Shown piece after piece: positions 42,993 through 50,950 of a stretch of 64,000 nucleotides of DNA (position 1 is its first letter; each line of letters starts with the position of its first letter). A program made the translations under genes and the position numbers. A model generated the notes under the pieces. It made no database searches. It saw only the letters and a list, made by a program, of their open reading frames with translations, and was not told the DNA's origin. This stretch comes from HGM04593 sp045654645 (GTDB taxonomy: Bacteria; Bacteroidota; Bacteroidia; Bacteroidales; Bacteroidaceae), in assembly GCA_045654645.1 (NCBI GenBank), contig JAZONR010000060.1, forward strand, positions 1-64,000, given 5' to 3'.

Positions 42993-45464
42993 TTATAACA
43001 TTGACTTTAAGCGGAATTCAAGGTCGGCCTCATCGGCACAGAGCACCTGACGGGGCTTACTACCCTCTTGCTCGCCCACAATACCCATCTTGCAGAGCTG
43101 GTCCATAATGCGACCGGCACGATTGAAACCAATCTCAAGTTTACGCTGAATTTGAGATGTGGAACCACTTTGAGCAAGCACCACAATGCGTGCAGCCTCG
43201 GCAAAGAGAGGGTCGAGTTTGTCGGGACTTATATCGCCTCGAGCGCCACCACCCTCACCAATTATATCCACAGCCTCATCAGGCTCGGGCAATATATATG
43301 CCGATGGATAGCCCTGTTGCTTGGCAATGTGGGCACACACACGCTCAACCTCTTTGGTCTCAACCAACGCACACTGCACACGCACCGGGTCGTTACCGGC
43401 AAGGAAGAGCATATCACCCCTGCCTTGCAACTGATTGGCTCCCGAACGGTCGAGGATAGTCCTTGAATCAACAACAGAAATAACACGGAAGGCCATTCGC
43501 GCAGGGAAGTTAGCCTTGATTGTACCGGTAATGATGTTGGTTGTTGGACGCTGTGTGGCAATTATCATATGAATACCCACCGCACGCGCCTTCTGTGCAA
43601 TGCGGGCAATAGGCTGCTCCACCTCGCGGCCTGCAGTCATCATCAAATCGCCATACTCATCAATCACAACCACAATATAGGGCATAAAGCGGTGGCCCTT
43701 TGTGGGAAGCAACTCTTTATTGAGGAATTTTTCATTATACTCCTTAACCGAGCGCACTGATGCCATCTGCAACAGGCGGTATCGGTTATCCATCTCAACA
43801 CAGAGCGATTTTAGGGTGCGAACCACCTTGTTCACATCGGTTATGATGGGTTCATCCTCACCCTCGAGCTTTGCAAGAAAATGCTTCTCAAGGACATTGT
43901 AGAGGCTTAGCTCCACCATTTTGGGATCAACCATAACAAACTTGAGGTAAGCTGGGTGCATTTTATAGAGCAACGACGTGATGATGGCATTCAAACCCAC
44001 CGATTTACCCATACCTGTGGCACCGGCAACAAGAAGGTGAGGCATCTTGGCCATATCCACCATATAGACCTCATTGGAGATTGTCTTTCCAAGTGCAAGA
44101 GGCAGAGCCATATCTGTCTCCTTGTACTTGCGGCTATTGAGCAATGATGCCATAGGCACTATCTGCTTGTGGGTGTTCGGAACCTCAATACCAATGGTAC
44201 CACGCCCGGGGATGGGCGCCACAATGCGGATACAAAGCGCCGAGAGACTCATTGCAATATCATCCTCAAGATTTCTAATTTTAGAAATTCTCACACCGGG
44301 AGCAGGGGTAATCTCATAGAGCGTGATAGTGGGACCTACCGTCGCCTTTATAGAACTTATCTCAATACCGAAGTTACTTAGCGCCTTTACAATATTATTT
44401 GCATTCTCGGCCTGCTCGTTTCTATCAATTGAGTGTATGCCCTGTTCATACTCATCGAGAAGATCGAGTGTAGGCGGTTTATAGTAACTGAGCTCATCTT
44501 TGGGGTTCAGCGGACGTATCATTTTTCCACCGGTGTCATTATCTCCATCGGCTGCCTCAACCTCCATTGAAAGCGCAGGGTCCTCGTTTTGGGCAGGCAA
44601 ACCGCCACCAACCTCAACAACGCCCCCCTGCGATGCTATATTCATATCATCAAATTTACGGGCAAGCTCCAGGTCCTCATCAACAACGTCTTCCACATCA
44701 TCATCACCGCCATCCTCTTCATTCTCATCATCTTCATCAAGTTCCTCCTCATCATCCTCTATCAGCACATCATCTTCATCCTCAGACGCGGGCTCTTCCT
44801 CGGGCTCCTCTGCCAAAGCCTCATCTTTGGGTTTTTCAGCAACAAAGCTTAGGAGATTTCTGAGCCAAGGAATTGTTTTACTGGTTAGATATATCATAAA
44901 AATCAGCAGCGAGAGAAGAAGGAACAACACAACGCCCACAACACCAAAGAGATCTGTGAGCAAGAATTTTATATAGTCTCCGTGCTTTCCGCCTGGTGAG
45001 ACAAAGCTAAAGCCAAGGCGCTCCTCGAACAGCATCGAGAAGAGAATTGAGAACCACACAACAGCAAAGAATGTGATTATAGCCCAGCGACCAAGACGCA
45101 CCTTGCGCAGGCGCATTAAGCTAACTGCAACAAGCAGAAGCAGCGGCAACACAAGAACCGATGCCCAACCAAAACAGTTATTGACAAGATACCCGGCCAA
45201 CACAGCGCCCCCCTTTCCCGACAGATTTCCGGCCGCATCATCCGATGAAGCACCCGAAGCCAACGCCTCAACCACACTTTGGTCGCAACCACCCATCGAA
45301 AAGAAAGAGATAAACGAGCTTGCAAGATATACCACAAAACCGGCGCACAGCAAACCCAGCACAAACTGCACACTGCCATTGGAAAAGAATTCCTTGACAC
45401 GAGCGGCATACATCTTACTCTTTGCCCACCAACCTTCATTCTCTACCTGTTTTTTCTTAGCCAT
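42993..45464 (-). CDS. ftsK: DNA translocase FtsK
   Basis: FtsK pumps chromosome ends apart and directs XerCD dimer resolution at the septum. The protein has 823 residues. About four or five membrane helices lie in 20-185, followed by an acidic linker with long Glu/Asp runs (about 210-265). The motor has Walker A GATGMGKS near 480, Walker B VVVIDEYGDLMMT and the ATQRPTTNIITG loop. The C-terminal gamma winged helix is at about 755-823 (IQRKLEIGFNRAGRIMDQL), which reads KOPS-like sites. The linker is short compared with E. coli FtsK. First gene of ftsK-lolA-trxB. Confidence 0.96.
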   Translation of the reverse strand: MAKKKQVENEGWWAKSKMYAARVKEFFSNGSVQFVLGLLCAGFVVYLASSFISFFSMGGCDQSVVEALASGASSDDAAGNLSGKGGAVLAGYLVNNCFGWASVLVLPLLLLVAVSLMRLRKVRLGRWAIITFFAVVWFSILFSMLFEERLGFSFVSPGGKHGDYIKFLLTDLFGVVGVVLFLLLSLLIFMIYLTSKTIPWLRNLLSFVAEKPKDEALAEEPEEEPASEDEDDVLIEDDEEELDEDDENEEDGGDDDVEDVVDEDLELARKFDDMNIASQGGVVEVGGGLPAQNEDPALSMEVEAADGDNDTGGKMIRPLNPKDELSYYKPPTLDLLDEYEQGIHSIDRNEQAENANNIVKALSNFGIEISSIKATVGPTITLYEITPAPGVRISKIRNLEDDIAMSLSALCIRIVAPIPGRGTIGIEVPNTHKQIVPMASLLNSRKYKETDMALPLALGKTISNEVYMVDMAKMPHLLVAGATGMGKSVGLNAIITSLLYKMHPAYLKFVMVDPKMVELSLYNVLEKHFLAKLEGEDEPIITDVNKVVRTLKSLCVEMDNRYRLLQMASVRSVKEYNEKFLNKELLPTKGHRFMPYIVVVIDEYGDLMMTAGREVEQPIARIAQKARAVGIHMIIATQRPTTNIITGTIKANFPARMAFRVISVVDSRTILDRSGANQLQGRGDMLFLAGNDPVRVQCALVETKEVERVCAHIAKQQGYPSAYILPEPDEAVDIIGEGGGARGDISPDKLDPLFAEAARIVVLAQSGSTSQIQRKLEIGFNRAGRIMDQLCKMGIVGEQEGSKPRQVLCADEADLEFRLKSML

Positions 45465-45606
45465 ATTACTGATTGTATTCTGTTCTACAAATTATTTTTG
45501 CAGGAAACCCGCAACTGAATGCGAAGATACAAAAAAAACGAATACCTTTTACCCGCAGCTCCGCTATTTTTTTGTAACTTCGCGGCAAATTAGAAACACA
45601 AAGGCT

Positions 45607-46164
45607 ATGAACAACAAAGAGGATATAGTTTTTTCACGCGACACCGTGGAATTCGTAACCGTTGCCGCCGAGTTCTGCGCGTATGTAGAACGCAGCAACG
45701 AGCACAACCGCAAGGATTTCGTAGACACCTTGCTGAAGTTGTTGCCACTGCTCTACATCAAGGCACAGATGCTGCCCTATGAAGAAGCAACCGGAGAAGA
45801 GGAACTTGAGCACTTTGTAACCGAGGATAGCTACGAGGTTTTGAGATTGACAATCTATGACCTGCTGGGCAGCAACGACAGCTACCTCGACGTTTTCGTC
45901 AGTGATATGAAATACAGCGACACCCCGGTAACAAAGAGCATCTCCGAGGATATAGCCGACATCTATCAGGATGTAAAAAACTTTATTTGCCTTTTTCAAC
46001 TTGGCATAAACGAGACAATGCACGACGCAATAATTGAGTGCAACGACCACTTCCGCCAATACTGGGGACAGACACTGGTGAACACGCTGCGCGCATTGCA
46101 CGACATAAGATACAACACATCGCTCGAAGAGGAGGATGAAGAGACTGAAAGAGATGATTTTTAA
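45607..46164 (+). CDS. DUF5063 family protein
   Basis: The protein has 185 residues from ATG 45607. The frame is open far upstream, but that part is antisense to ftsK. It is largely helical and acidic: FVTVAAEFCAYVERSNEHNR, KLLPLLYIKAQMLP and LTIYDLLGSNDSYLDVF. This is the Bacteroidetes DUF5063 family as I remember it; the function is unknown. It overlaps the exonuclease gene by 11 bases and is divergent from ftsK. A TAACTTCG -7-like box lies just upstream. Confidence 0.82.
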   Translation: MNNKEDIVFSRDTVEFVTVAAEFCAYVERSNEHNRKDFVDTLLKLLPLLYIKAQMLPYEEATGEEELEHFVTEDSYEVLRLTIYDLLGSNDSYLDVFVSDMKYSDTPVTKSISEDIADIYQDVKNFICLFQLGINETMHDAIIECNDHFRQYWGQTLVNTLRALHDIRYNTSLEEEDEETERDDF

Positions 46165-46735
46165 AGCGAAAATAGAAAAAAGCGAAATAAACACCTTGCC
46201 CACCGTTTCATTCGATGGACGCATCATAACCATCGACACCCCCGAAGCCGTGGACCAGGCAATGAAGGCTTTGTCTACCGAGAGCATCATAGGCATAGAC
46301 ACCGAAACACGCCCTTCATTCAGAAAGGGCGTTCAGCACAATGTATCACTCATTCAGCTATCTACTGCCGACACCTGCTTTCTCATACGTCTGCACCGCA
46401 CAGGAATGCCCGACTCACTCATAAAGCTGCTTGAGAACAAGAAAATAGCCAAGATTGGACTATCATTGCACGATGATTATCAGGCACTGTGCAAGCGCCG
46501 CACATTCAAAGCCGGAAACTTCATCGACCTGCAAAAATGTGTAGGCGAGTTCGGCATTGAAGAGATGAGCCTGCAAAAGATTTTCGCGATAGTATTCGGG
46601 CAGCGCATCTCAAAGAGCCAGCAGCTCACAAATTGGGAGAACGACGTTCTGACCGACAAGCAAAAGCTCTATGCGGCAACAGACGCCTGGGCCTGCCTGA
46701 AGATTTACAACCTATTGAAACAAATTGAACAATAA
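46154..46735 (+). CDS. 3'-5' exonuclease, DEDDy (RNase D-like) domain
   Basis: The protein has 193 residues from ATG 46154 (MIFKAKIEKSEINTLP); an ATG at 46136 is the alternative. DEDD motifs: IGIDTETRP (Exo I, D-x-E), IGLSLHDDYQAL (Exo II) and YAATDAWACLKIY (Exo III with tyrosine). It is a single-domain protein without the HRDC domain of RNase D. It may act on RNA or DNA ends. It overlaps the DUF5063 gene by 11 bases and ends seven bases before the methyltransferase ATG, so the three are one operon. Confidence 0.9.
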   Translation: MIFKAKIEKSEINTLPTVSFDGRIITIDTPEAVDQAMKALSTESIIGIDTETRPSFRKGVQHNVSLIQLSTADTCFLIRLHRTGMPDSLIKLLENKKIAKIGLSLHDDYQALCKRRTFKAGNFIDLQKCVGEFGIEEMSLQKIFAIVFGQRISKSQQLTNWENDVLTDKQKLYAATDAWACLKIYNLLKQIEQ

Positions 46736-46742
46736 AAGCATA

Positions 46743-47924
46743 ATGGAAAAAGCCGTAATACTGAAACGTGGCAAGGAAGAGTCGCTACAGCGCTTCCACC
46801 CCTGGATTTTCTCTGGAGCAATACAACGCATTGAGGGCAAGCCCGAGGAGGGCGACGTGGTAACCGTCTACACCAACGACCGCAATTTTATTGCACGCGG
46901 ACACGTACAAGTGGGAAGCATTGCCGTGCGCGTGCTCACATTCAAGGATGAGCCAATAGACCAGTCTTTCTGGAACAAGCGTATAGCAACGGCATACGAT
47001 TTGCGCGAAAGAACCGGCATCTCTTCGCGCGAGGACAACAACACCTTCCGCCTTGTACACGGCGAGGGCGACGGGCTACCGGGCTTAATAGTAGACATTT
47101 ATGGCGACACAGCCGTGATGCAGGCACACAGCGTGGGAATGCACGTAGACCGTCTGCACATTGCCGATGCAATGAAGGAGGTGCTTGGCGATAAACTCAA
47201 GAACATTTACTACAAGTCGGACACCACACTACCCTATAAAGCCGATATAAACAAGGACAACGGCTACATAATGGGCAGCAACGCCGGCAATATCTCAACC
47301 GAGTATGGACTTAAATTCCACATCGACTGGCTGCGCGGACAAAAAACAGGTTTCTTTGTAGACCAGCGCGACAACCGTGCTTTGCTTGAGAAATATGCCA
47401 AAGGGCGCAAACTTCTCAATATGTTCTGCTACACCGGCGGATTTTCAATCTATGCGCTGCGCGGCGGTGCAGAGATTGTGCACTCGGTAGACAGTTCGTC
47501 AAAGGCTATCGACCTAACCAACGCCAATGTAGAGCTGAACTTCCCCGGCGACACACGCCACACGGCGTATGCCGAAGACGCATTCGATTTCCTTGAGAGA
47601 ATGGGAAGCAACTACAACCTCATTATCCTTGACCCGCCGGCCTTTGCCAAACACCGCGACTCATTGCGAAACGCGCTCATCGGCTATCGACGACTCAACG
47701 CCAAGGCTATTGAAAAGATACAGCCGGGTGGCATCCTCTTCACATTCTCCTGCTCACAGGTTGTCAGCAAGGAGAATTTCCGCACAGCTGTTTTCACCGC
47801 AGCGGCAATGGCAAAGCGCAACGTGCGCATTTTGCACCAATTGACACAACCGGCCGACCACCCGGTGAGCATATATCACCCCGAAGGCGAATATCTCAAG
47901 GGCTTGGTACTCTACGTGGAATAA
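46743..47924 (+). CDS. RlmI-type 23S rRNA cytosine-C5 methyltransferase
   Basis: The protein has 393 residues from ATG 46743; a TTG 18 bases earlier is unlikely. The N-terminal PUA domain (1-75) opens AVILKRGKEESLQRFHPWIF. The linker strand carries LVHGEGDGLPGLIVDIYGD. The Rossmann methyltransferase has LNMFCYTGGFSIYALRGGA as the SAM motif, and LIILDPPAFAKH as motif IV. FTFSCSQVVSKENF holds the catalytic cysteine. E. coli RlmI makes m5C1962. Position specificity is inferred from overall similarity. Confidence 0.9.
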   Translation: MEKAVILKRGKEESLQRFHPWIFSGAIQRIEGKPEEGDVVTVYTNDRNFIARGHVQVGSIAVRVLTFKDEPIDQSFWNKRIATAYDLRERTGISSREDNNTFRLVHGEGDGLPGLIVDIYGDTAVMQAHSVGMHVDRLHIADAMKEVLGDKLKNIYYKSDTTLPYKADINKDNGYIMGSNAGNISTEYGLKFHIDWLRGQKTGFFVDQRDNRALLEKYAKGRKLLNMFCYTGGFSIYALRGGAEIVHSVDSSSKAIDLTNANVELNFPGDTRHTAYAEDAFDFLERMGSNYNLIILDPPAFAKHRDSLRNALIGYRRLNAKAIEKIQPGGILFTFSCSQVVSKENFRTAVFTAAAMAKRNVRILHQLTQPADHPVSIYHPEGEYLKGLVLYVE

Positions 47925-47940
47925 ATTAAAAAAAGAGGCA

Positions 47941-48023
47941 AACAAACGAGCAAGAAATACAAAGCTTGCTTCGATATTTTCCACAGCGAATGAAGTATAT
48001 GCTCGCTGTTTGGTGCAAAGATA
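47941..48023. repeat. Dispersed repeat, copy C
   Basis: The blocks aaacaaacgagc-agaaatac, caaagcttgctt-gatatt and CAGCGA...TCGCTG recur in the same order as in the copies upstream of queA. A TATCTTTG box sits at 48023-48016 on the minus strand. This copy lies between two convergent genes, not upstream of one. Confidence 0.65.
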
Positions 48024-48030
48024 CAAAAAA

Positions 48031-48067
48031 GATGTGCCTTAGGAACGAATCACTCCTAAGGCACATC
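48031..48067. terminator. Terminator between the methyltransferase and AlkD genes
   Basis: GATGTGCCTTAGGA and TCCTAAGGCACATC pair over 14 bp around nine bases. On the minus strand TTTTTT follows; on the plus strand TTTTC. It serves the minus-strand AlkD gene and probably the converging plus-strand operon. Confidence 0.85.
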
Positions 48068-48070
48068 TTT

Positions 48071-48883
48071 TCACATAGCCTCCACATTTCTTGTGCGAAA
48101 AGACTCGCGCGCCTTGCGCACATAGAGCCATATAACATCATCGGGCAATGATGAACGGCGCACATACTCCCTTGTATGCTCGGGAAACTTAGCAAGCGCC
48201 GTAGCCAACAGCCAGGCAACTCCCATACGCACATAATAGGGCTCTGCACCCTGAACAACGCCCTGTTGCGCCGCTTGCGCCTTGCCCTTCACACTTGTAT
48301 AATCGGATTTTATACGATTAAAATCTACACGGTCCACAGCTTCAAAGACTCGGTCAATCCAATCATCGCACAAAAAACAGGTCATTGCCGATACCACAGC
48401 AAAACGCACCTCAAACTCACGTGTCGAGCCCAACCAACGTTGCAAGAAATCCCACAGTTGCTCCTTATCGGCGCGAGACATCCACTTCGCATTGGCACAA
48501 AAGGTATCACAGACAGCCCAATTATCAAGCACGGGAACATAGCTCTCAAGCATAGCAAAACGAGTTGCAAGAGAACAACGCTCAAGGTTTATGAGAAAGC
48601 CCCACACAAGAGTCTCTTTATAACAAAGCCTGGCCGAAGAGAGATGCTCAAAGCAGCGCACAAGCCCCTTACCATCAACACACACACGACGCTCGCCATT
48701 GGAAAGTTCCACCTCGCACCCCTCACGCGAAAGCTGTTTGGCAAGTTGTTTCACCTCGGGCAAATGAAGCCCAAGCACACGCCGAGCCGGCAAAGCGTTT
48801 ATAACACGCAAATGCCCCTGACGGTAGTGCTCATCATTGACAAAACGCTCGCACACCAACGGTTGTAAAAGATGTTCTATCAT
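48071..48883 (-). CDS. DNA alkylation repair protein (AlkD family)
   Basis: The protein has 270 residues of helical repeats of the AlkC/AlkD type. Recognisable phrases are ALPARRVLGLHLPEVKQLAK, WGFLINLERCSLATRFAML, VLDNWAVCDTFCAN and WLLATALAKFPEHTREYV. AlkD excises bulky or cationic alkylated purines (3mA, 7mG) without base flipping. Here the region following LDNWAVCD is standard, so an active enzyme is likely. It ends the SDR-AlkD block on the minus strand. Confidence 0.87.
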   Translation of the reverse strand: MIEHLLQPLVCERFVNDEHYRQGHLRVINALPARRVLGLHLPEVKQLAKQLSREGCEVELSNGERRVCVDGKGLVRCFEHLSSARLCYKETLVWGFLINLERCSLATRFAMLESYVPVLDNWAVCDTFCANAKWMSRADKEQLWDFLQRWLGSTREFEVRFAVVSAMTCFLCDDWIDRVFEAVDRVDFNRIKSDYTSVKGKAQAAQQGVVQGAEPYYVRMGVAWLLATALAKFPEHTREYVRRSSLPDDVIWLYVRKARESFRTRNVEAM

Positions 48884-48892
48884 AACACTGAA

Positions 48893-49624
48893 TTATTCGG
48901 GGTAAATCATCTTCTTTGTAACGCCACCATCAACGGTAATGCACTGCCCGTTTATAAAACCATTCCTTTCATCACACAGGAAAAGACAGGTACGTGCAAT
49001 ATCATCGGCACACCCCACCCTGCCCGACAGGTGAAAACTGTGGTCCAAGGGGCGAAGCACCTCATCCTCGGATACACTTATCCAACCCGGAGCAATGCAA
49101 TTCACCGTGATGTGATAGGGGGCAAGCGACACCGCAAGTGCGTGAGTGAGCGACCATATTCCACCCTTAGATGCAGCATACCCCTCACTTCCCGGCTCAC
49201 TCTGCAAATAACGGGTGGAACACATATTTACAATGCGACCATAGGGATTTGTTGCCCCATTCCTTTTGCGATGCATTGCCAACAAGCGCGATGTTATGAA
49301 CACCGGGCGAAGATTGGTATTCAACACCGTCTCAAAATGCTCAACGGTTGTCTCTGTTATAGGTTCAAATCCCCCAATCCCCACATTATTCACTATTACA
49401 TCAATATCGCCCCACTCACCAAGAAGTTGCTGCACAGCATCCTCCAATGCAACCTTCTCACACACATCGACAAGAAAAAAACGCGCCCCGGTTGCAGCAG
49501 CCACCTCATCACCACGCTCTTTATCTATGTCGCAGAATGCCACACAATCACCCTGGGCAACAAAAGCCTCAACAATGGCACGTCCAATCCCGTGCCCGGC
49601 ACCGGTAACAAAAACCTTTCGCAT
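48893..49624 (-). CDS. Short-chain dehydrogenase/reductase
   Basis: The protein has 243 residues. The nucleotide site VTGAGHGIGRAI lies at the N-terminus (G-x-x-x-G-I-G), followed by D-I-D after the second strand (NAD-type acidic residue). VNNVGIGG, then the catalytic set with S in NMCSTRYLQ, and Y-A-A-S-K follow. The C-terminal FINGQCITVDGGVT is typical of FabG-like SDRs. The substrate is unknown. A TAACTTTG -7 box lies at 49699-49692. It is followed by the AlkD gene nine bases on. Confidence 0.88.
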   Translation of the reverse strand: MRKVFVTGAGHGIGRAIVEAFVAQGDCVAFCDIDKERGDEVAAATGARFFLVDVCEKVALEDAVQQLLGEWGDIDVIVNNVGIGGFEPITETTVEHFETVLNTNLRPVFITSRLLAMHRKRNGATNPYGRIVNMCSTRYLQSEPGSEGYAASKGGIWSLTHALAVSLAPYHITVNCIAPGWISVSEDEVLRPLDHSFHLSGRVGCADDIARTCLFLCDERNGFINGQCITVDGGVTKKMIYPE

Positions 49625-49900
49625 AGGGAAACGTATTTAATTATATAAATAGGTATCAGATTCTCTTTTTCATCACAACGAGAACAAAGCACAAAGTTAG
49701 CATTTTAGAGCAAAGTTCATAGAGGTTGCACAAATTTGTTTTTGTTACCAAAAGCGCAATTGCAAACACGTTTCAATTAAAAAACACACAACAATAGTTC
49801 ACACAGTCTATTAAAATAAAATAATTACAGCGCAATCGCATTGAAATGAAGGCATTTAGAAAATATTTAAAAAAATAATCGCAAAAAACTTTTCAAATCT
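49625..49900. other. AT-rich intergenic stretch upstream of the tRNA array
   Basis: Besides the SDR -7 box at 49699-49692 I see no ORF, RNA fold or repeat here. The DNA is A/T-rich. Confidence 0.35.
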
Positions 49901-49931
49901 TTTGCCGGTTTAAAAAATTGTACTACCTTTG
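49901..49931 (+). promoter_or_regulatory. Promoter of the tRNA array
   Basis: TTTG, 19 bases, then TACCTTTG: a full Bacteroidetes consensus, about 45 bases before the first tRNA-like sequence. Confidence 0.75.
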
Positions 49932-49975
49932 CACCCGTTAAGCGAAACACACAGCAAAACAGCTGTGAAATTAAT

Positions 49976-50011
49976 GCGGAAATAGCTCAGTTGGTAGAGC
50001 ACAACCTTGCC
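49976..50011 (+). pseudogene. 5' half of tRNA-Gly, broken at the anticodon
   Basis: Thirty-six bases identical to the three intact tRNA-Gly genes end exactly at the anticodon (TTGCC). What follows (gcagaaagataagg...) cannot form the rest of a tRNA. Slightly later CCAACCTTGGCA appears, which is the reverse complement of the intact anticodon arm's TGCCAAGGTTGG, as if a piece had been inverted. Not a functional tRNA. Confidence 0.8.
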
Positions 50012-50078
50012 GCAGAAAGATAAGGTTTCCAACCTTGGCAGGGAAATGCAATAACATTGAGATTAAGATGCAAAAAAT

Positions 50079-50151
50079 GCGGAAATAGCTCAGTTGGTAG
50101 AGCACAACCTTGCCAAGGTTGGGGTCGCGAGTTCGAGCCTCGTTTTCCGCT
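50079..50151 (+). tRNA. tRNA-Gly (GCC)
   Basis: 73 nt with a perfect acceptor stem GCGGAAA/TTTCCGC. The D-arm is GCTC/GAGC, the anticodon arm CAACC-TTGCCAA-GGTTG with GCC anticodon, and the T-arm GCGAG-TTCGAGC-CTCGT. CCA is not encoded. First intact copy. Confidence 0.96.
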
Positions 50152-50273
50152 CTCTTTGAAATATTGTTTTTTCAGTTTGCAAAGCAGACGCGGTATTTTC
50201 GTTGCCACTGGATGAGGAACTAAAACTTTCACAAATGAGTACACTCGAAAATCTCGCATTTACGATGTAAATT

Positions 50274-50346
50274 GCGGAAATAGCTCAGTTGGTAGAGCAC
50301 AACCTTGCCAAGGTTGGGGTCGCGAGTTCGAGCCTCGTTTTCCGCT
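50274..50346 (+). tRNA. tRNA-Gly (GCC)
   Basis: Identical in sequence to the copy at 50079. Second intact copy. Confidence 0.96.
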
Positions 50347-50361
50347 CAAGGCGTTAAATAT

Positions 50362-50442
50362 GCCCAGGTGGCGGAATGGTAGACGCGCTCGATTCAGGTG
50401 CGAGTGTTGAGAGACGTGCAGGGTCGCGTCCTGTTCTGGGCA
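50362..50442 (+). tRNA. tRNA-Leu (CAG) with an unusual T-loop
   Basis: Acceptor GCCCAGG/TCTGGGC; anticodon loop TTCAGGT gives CAG. A long variable arm (TGTTGAGAGACGT) fits leucine. The T-arm is GCAGG-GTCGCGT-CCTGT: the loop reads GTCGCGT instead of the near-universal TTCGA/G-xT, so T54 and A58 are G and C. The anticodon stem has an A31/G39 mismatch. It may be impaired or a pseudogene. Confidence 0.75.
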
Positions 50443-50468
50443 CAAAAACGCGGTTTTGCAATATATAT

Positions 50469-50552
50469 GGAGAAGTGGCGGAATTGGTAGACGCGCTACT
50501 TTGAGGGGGTAGTGACCGTTGGGTCGTGTGAGTTCGAGTCTCATCTTCTTCA
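50469..50552 (+). tRNA. tRNA-Leu (GAG)
   Basis: 84 nt. Acceptor GGAGAAG/CTTCTTC; anticodon arm CTACT-TTGAGGG-GGTAG with GAG anticodon; normal T-loop TTCGAGT; long variable arm. Confidence 0.94.
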
Positions 50553-50576
50553 CATAAAACTGAAAGACAGTAAATT

Positions 50577-50649
50577 GCGGAAATAGCTCAGTTGGTAGAG
50601 CACAACCTTGCCAAGGTTGGGGTCGCGAGTTCGAGCCTCGTTTTCCGCT
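50577..50649 (+). tRNA. tRNA-Gly (GCC)
   Basis: Third intact copy, same sequence as the first two. It is followed by the array's first terminator. Confidence 0.96.
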
Positions 50650-50656
50650 CTAAAGT

Positions 50657-50678
50657 GAAGACAGCCGTTTGCTGTCTT
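50657..50678 (+). terminator. Terminator of the tRNA array, first copy
   Basis: AAGACAGC/GCTGTCTT stem with a short loop and TTTTTTT after it. The sequence CTCTAAAGTGAAGACAGCC is repeated at 50829, so the terminator is duplicated. Confidence 0.85.
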
Positions 50679-50762
50679 TTTTTATTTGCAAAAGAAAAAC
50701 AAGCTGCAAAGCTGACAGAGCAAAACAAGGACAAGAACAACAAGACACCGGACTGCAGAAAA

Positions 50763-50829
50763 GGGGTCGCGAGTTCTTTCTACACTTCGTTGCGAAAGCG
50801 ACAAGTCGGTTACGAACCTCGTTTTACGC
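50763..50829 (+). pseudogene. 3' half of tRNA-Gly with an insert in the T-loop
   Basis: GGGGTCGCGAGTTC at 50763-50776 and GAACCTCGTTTTACGCTC at 50813-50830 match the 3' part of the tRNA-Gly genes (one base changed in the acceptor). They are split by about 36 bases inside the T-loop. It lacks the 5' half. Together with the duplicated terminator behind it, this is a partial duplication of the array's end. Confidence 0.75.
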
Positions 50830-50838
50830 TCTAAAGTG

Positions 50839-50858
50839 AAGACAGCCGTTTGCTGTCT
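50839..50858 (+). terminator. Terminator of the tRNA array, second copy
   Basis: The same AAGACAGC/GCTGTCTT stem as at 50657, followed by TTTTT. It may end transcripts that read through the first. Confidence 0.8.
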
Positions 50859-50950
50859 TTTTACATCATCTGCTGCCACAAATTTAAACCGGGAGAGCCA
50901 CTACTCCACTACAAAAACAGAAACAGTTTCTATTATCAACCCTAAAGATT

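Noticed and set aside
45073..45606. Upstream extension of the DUF5063 reading frame
   Set aside because: This part is antisense to ftsK and has no family sequence; the ATG at 45607 fits the gene start.
50763..50829. Split or intron-containing tRNA-Gly together with the 5' half at 49976
   Set aside because: The halves are some 750 bases apart with intact tRNAs between and no shared junction signals; three intact copies exist.
50592..50834. An 80-residue ORF across tRNA-Gly, the terminator and the broken copy
   Set aside because: It overlaps a tRNA and a terminator; the same holds for minus-strand ORFs at 49987-50259 and 50260-50553.
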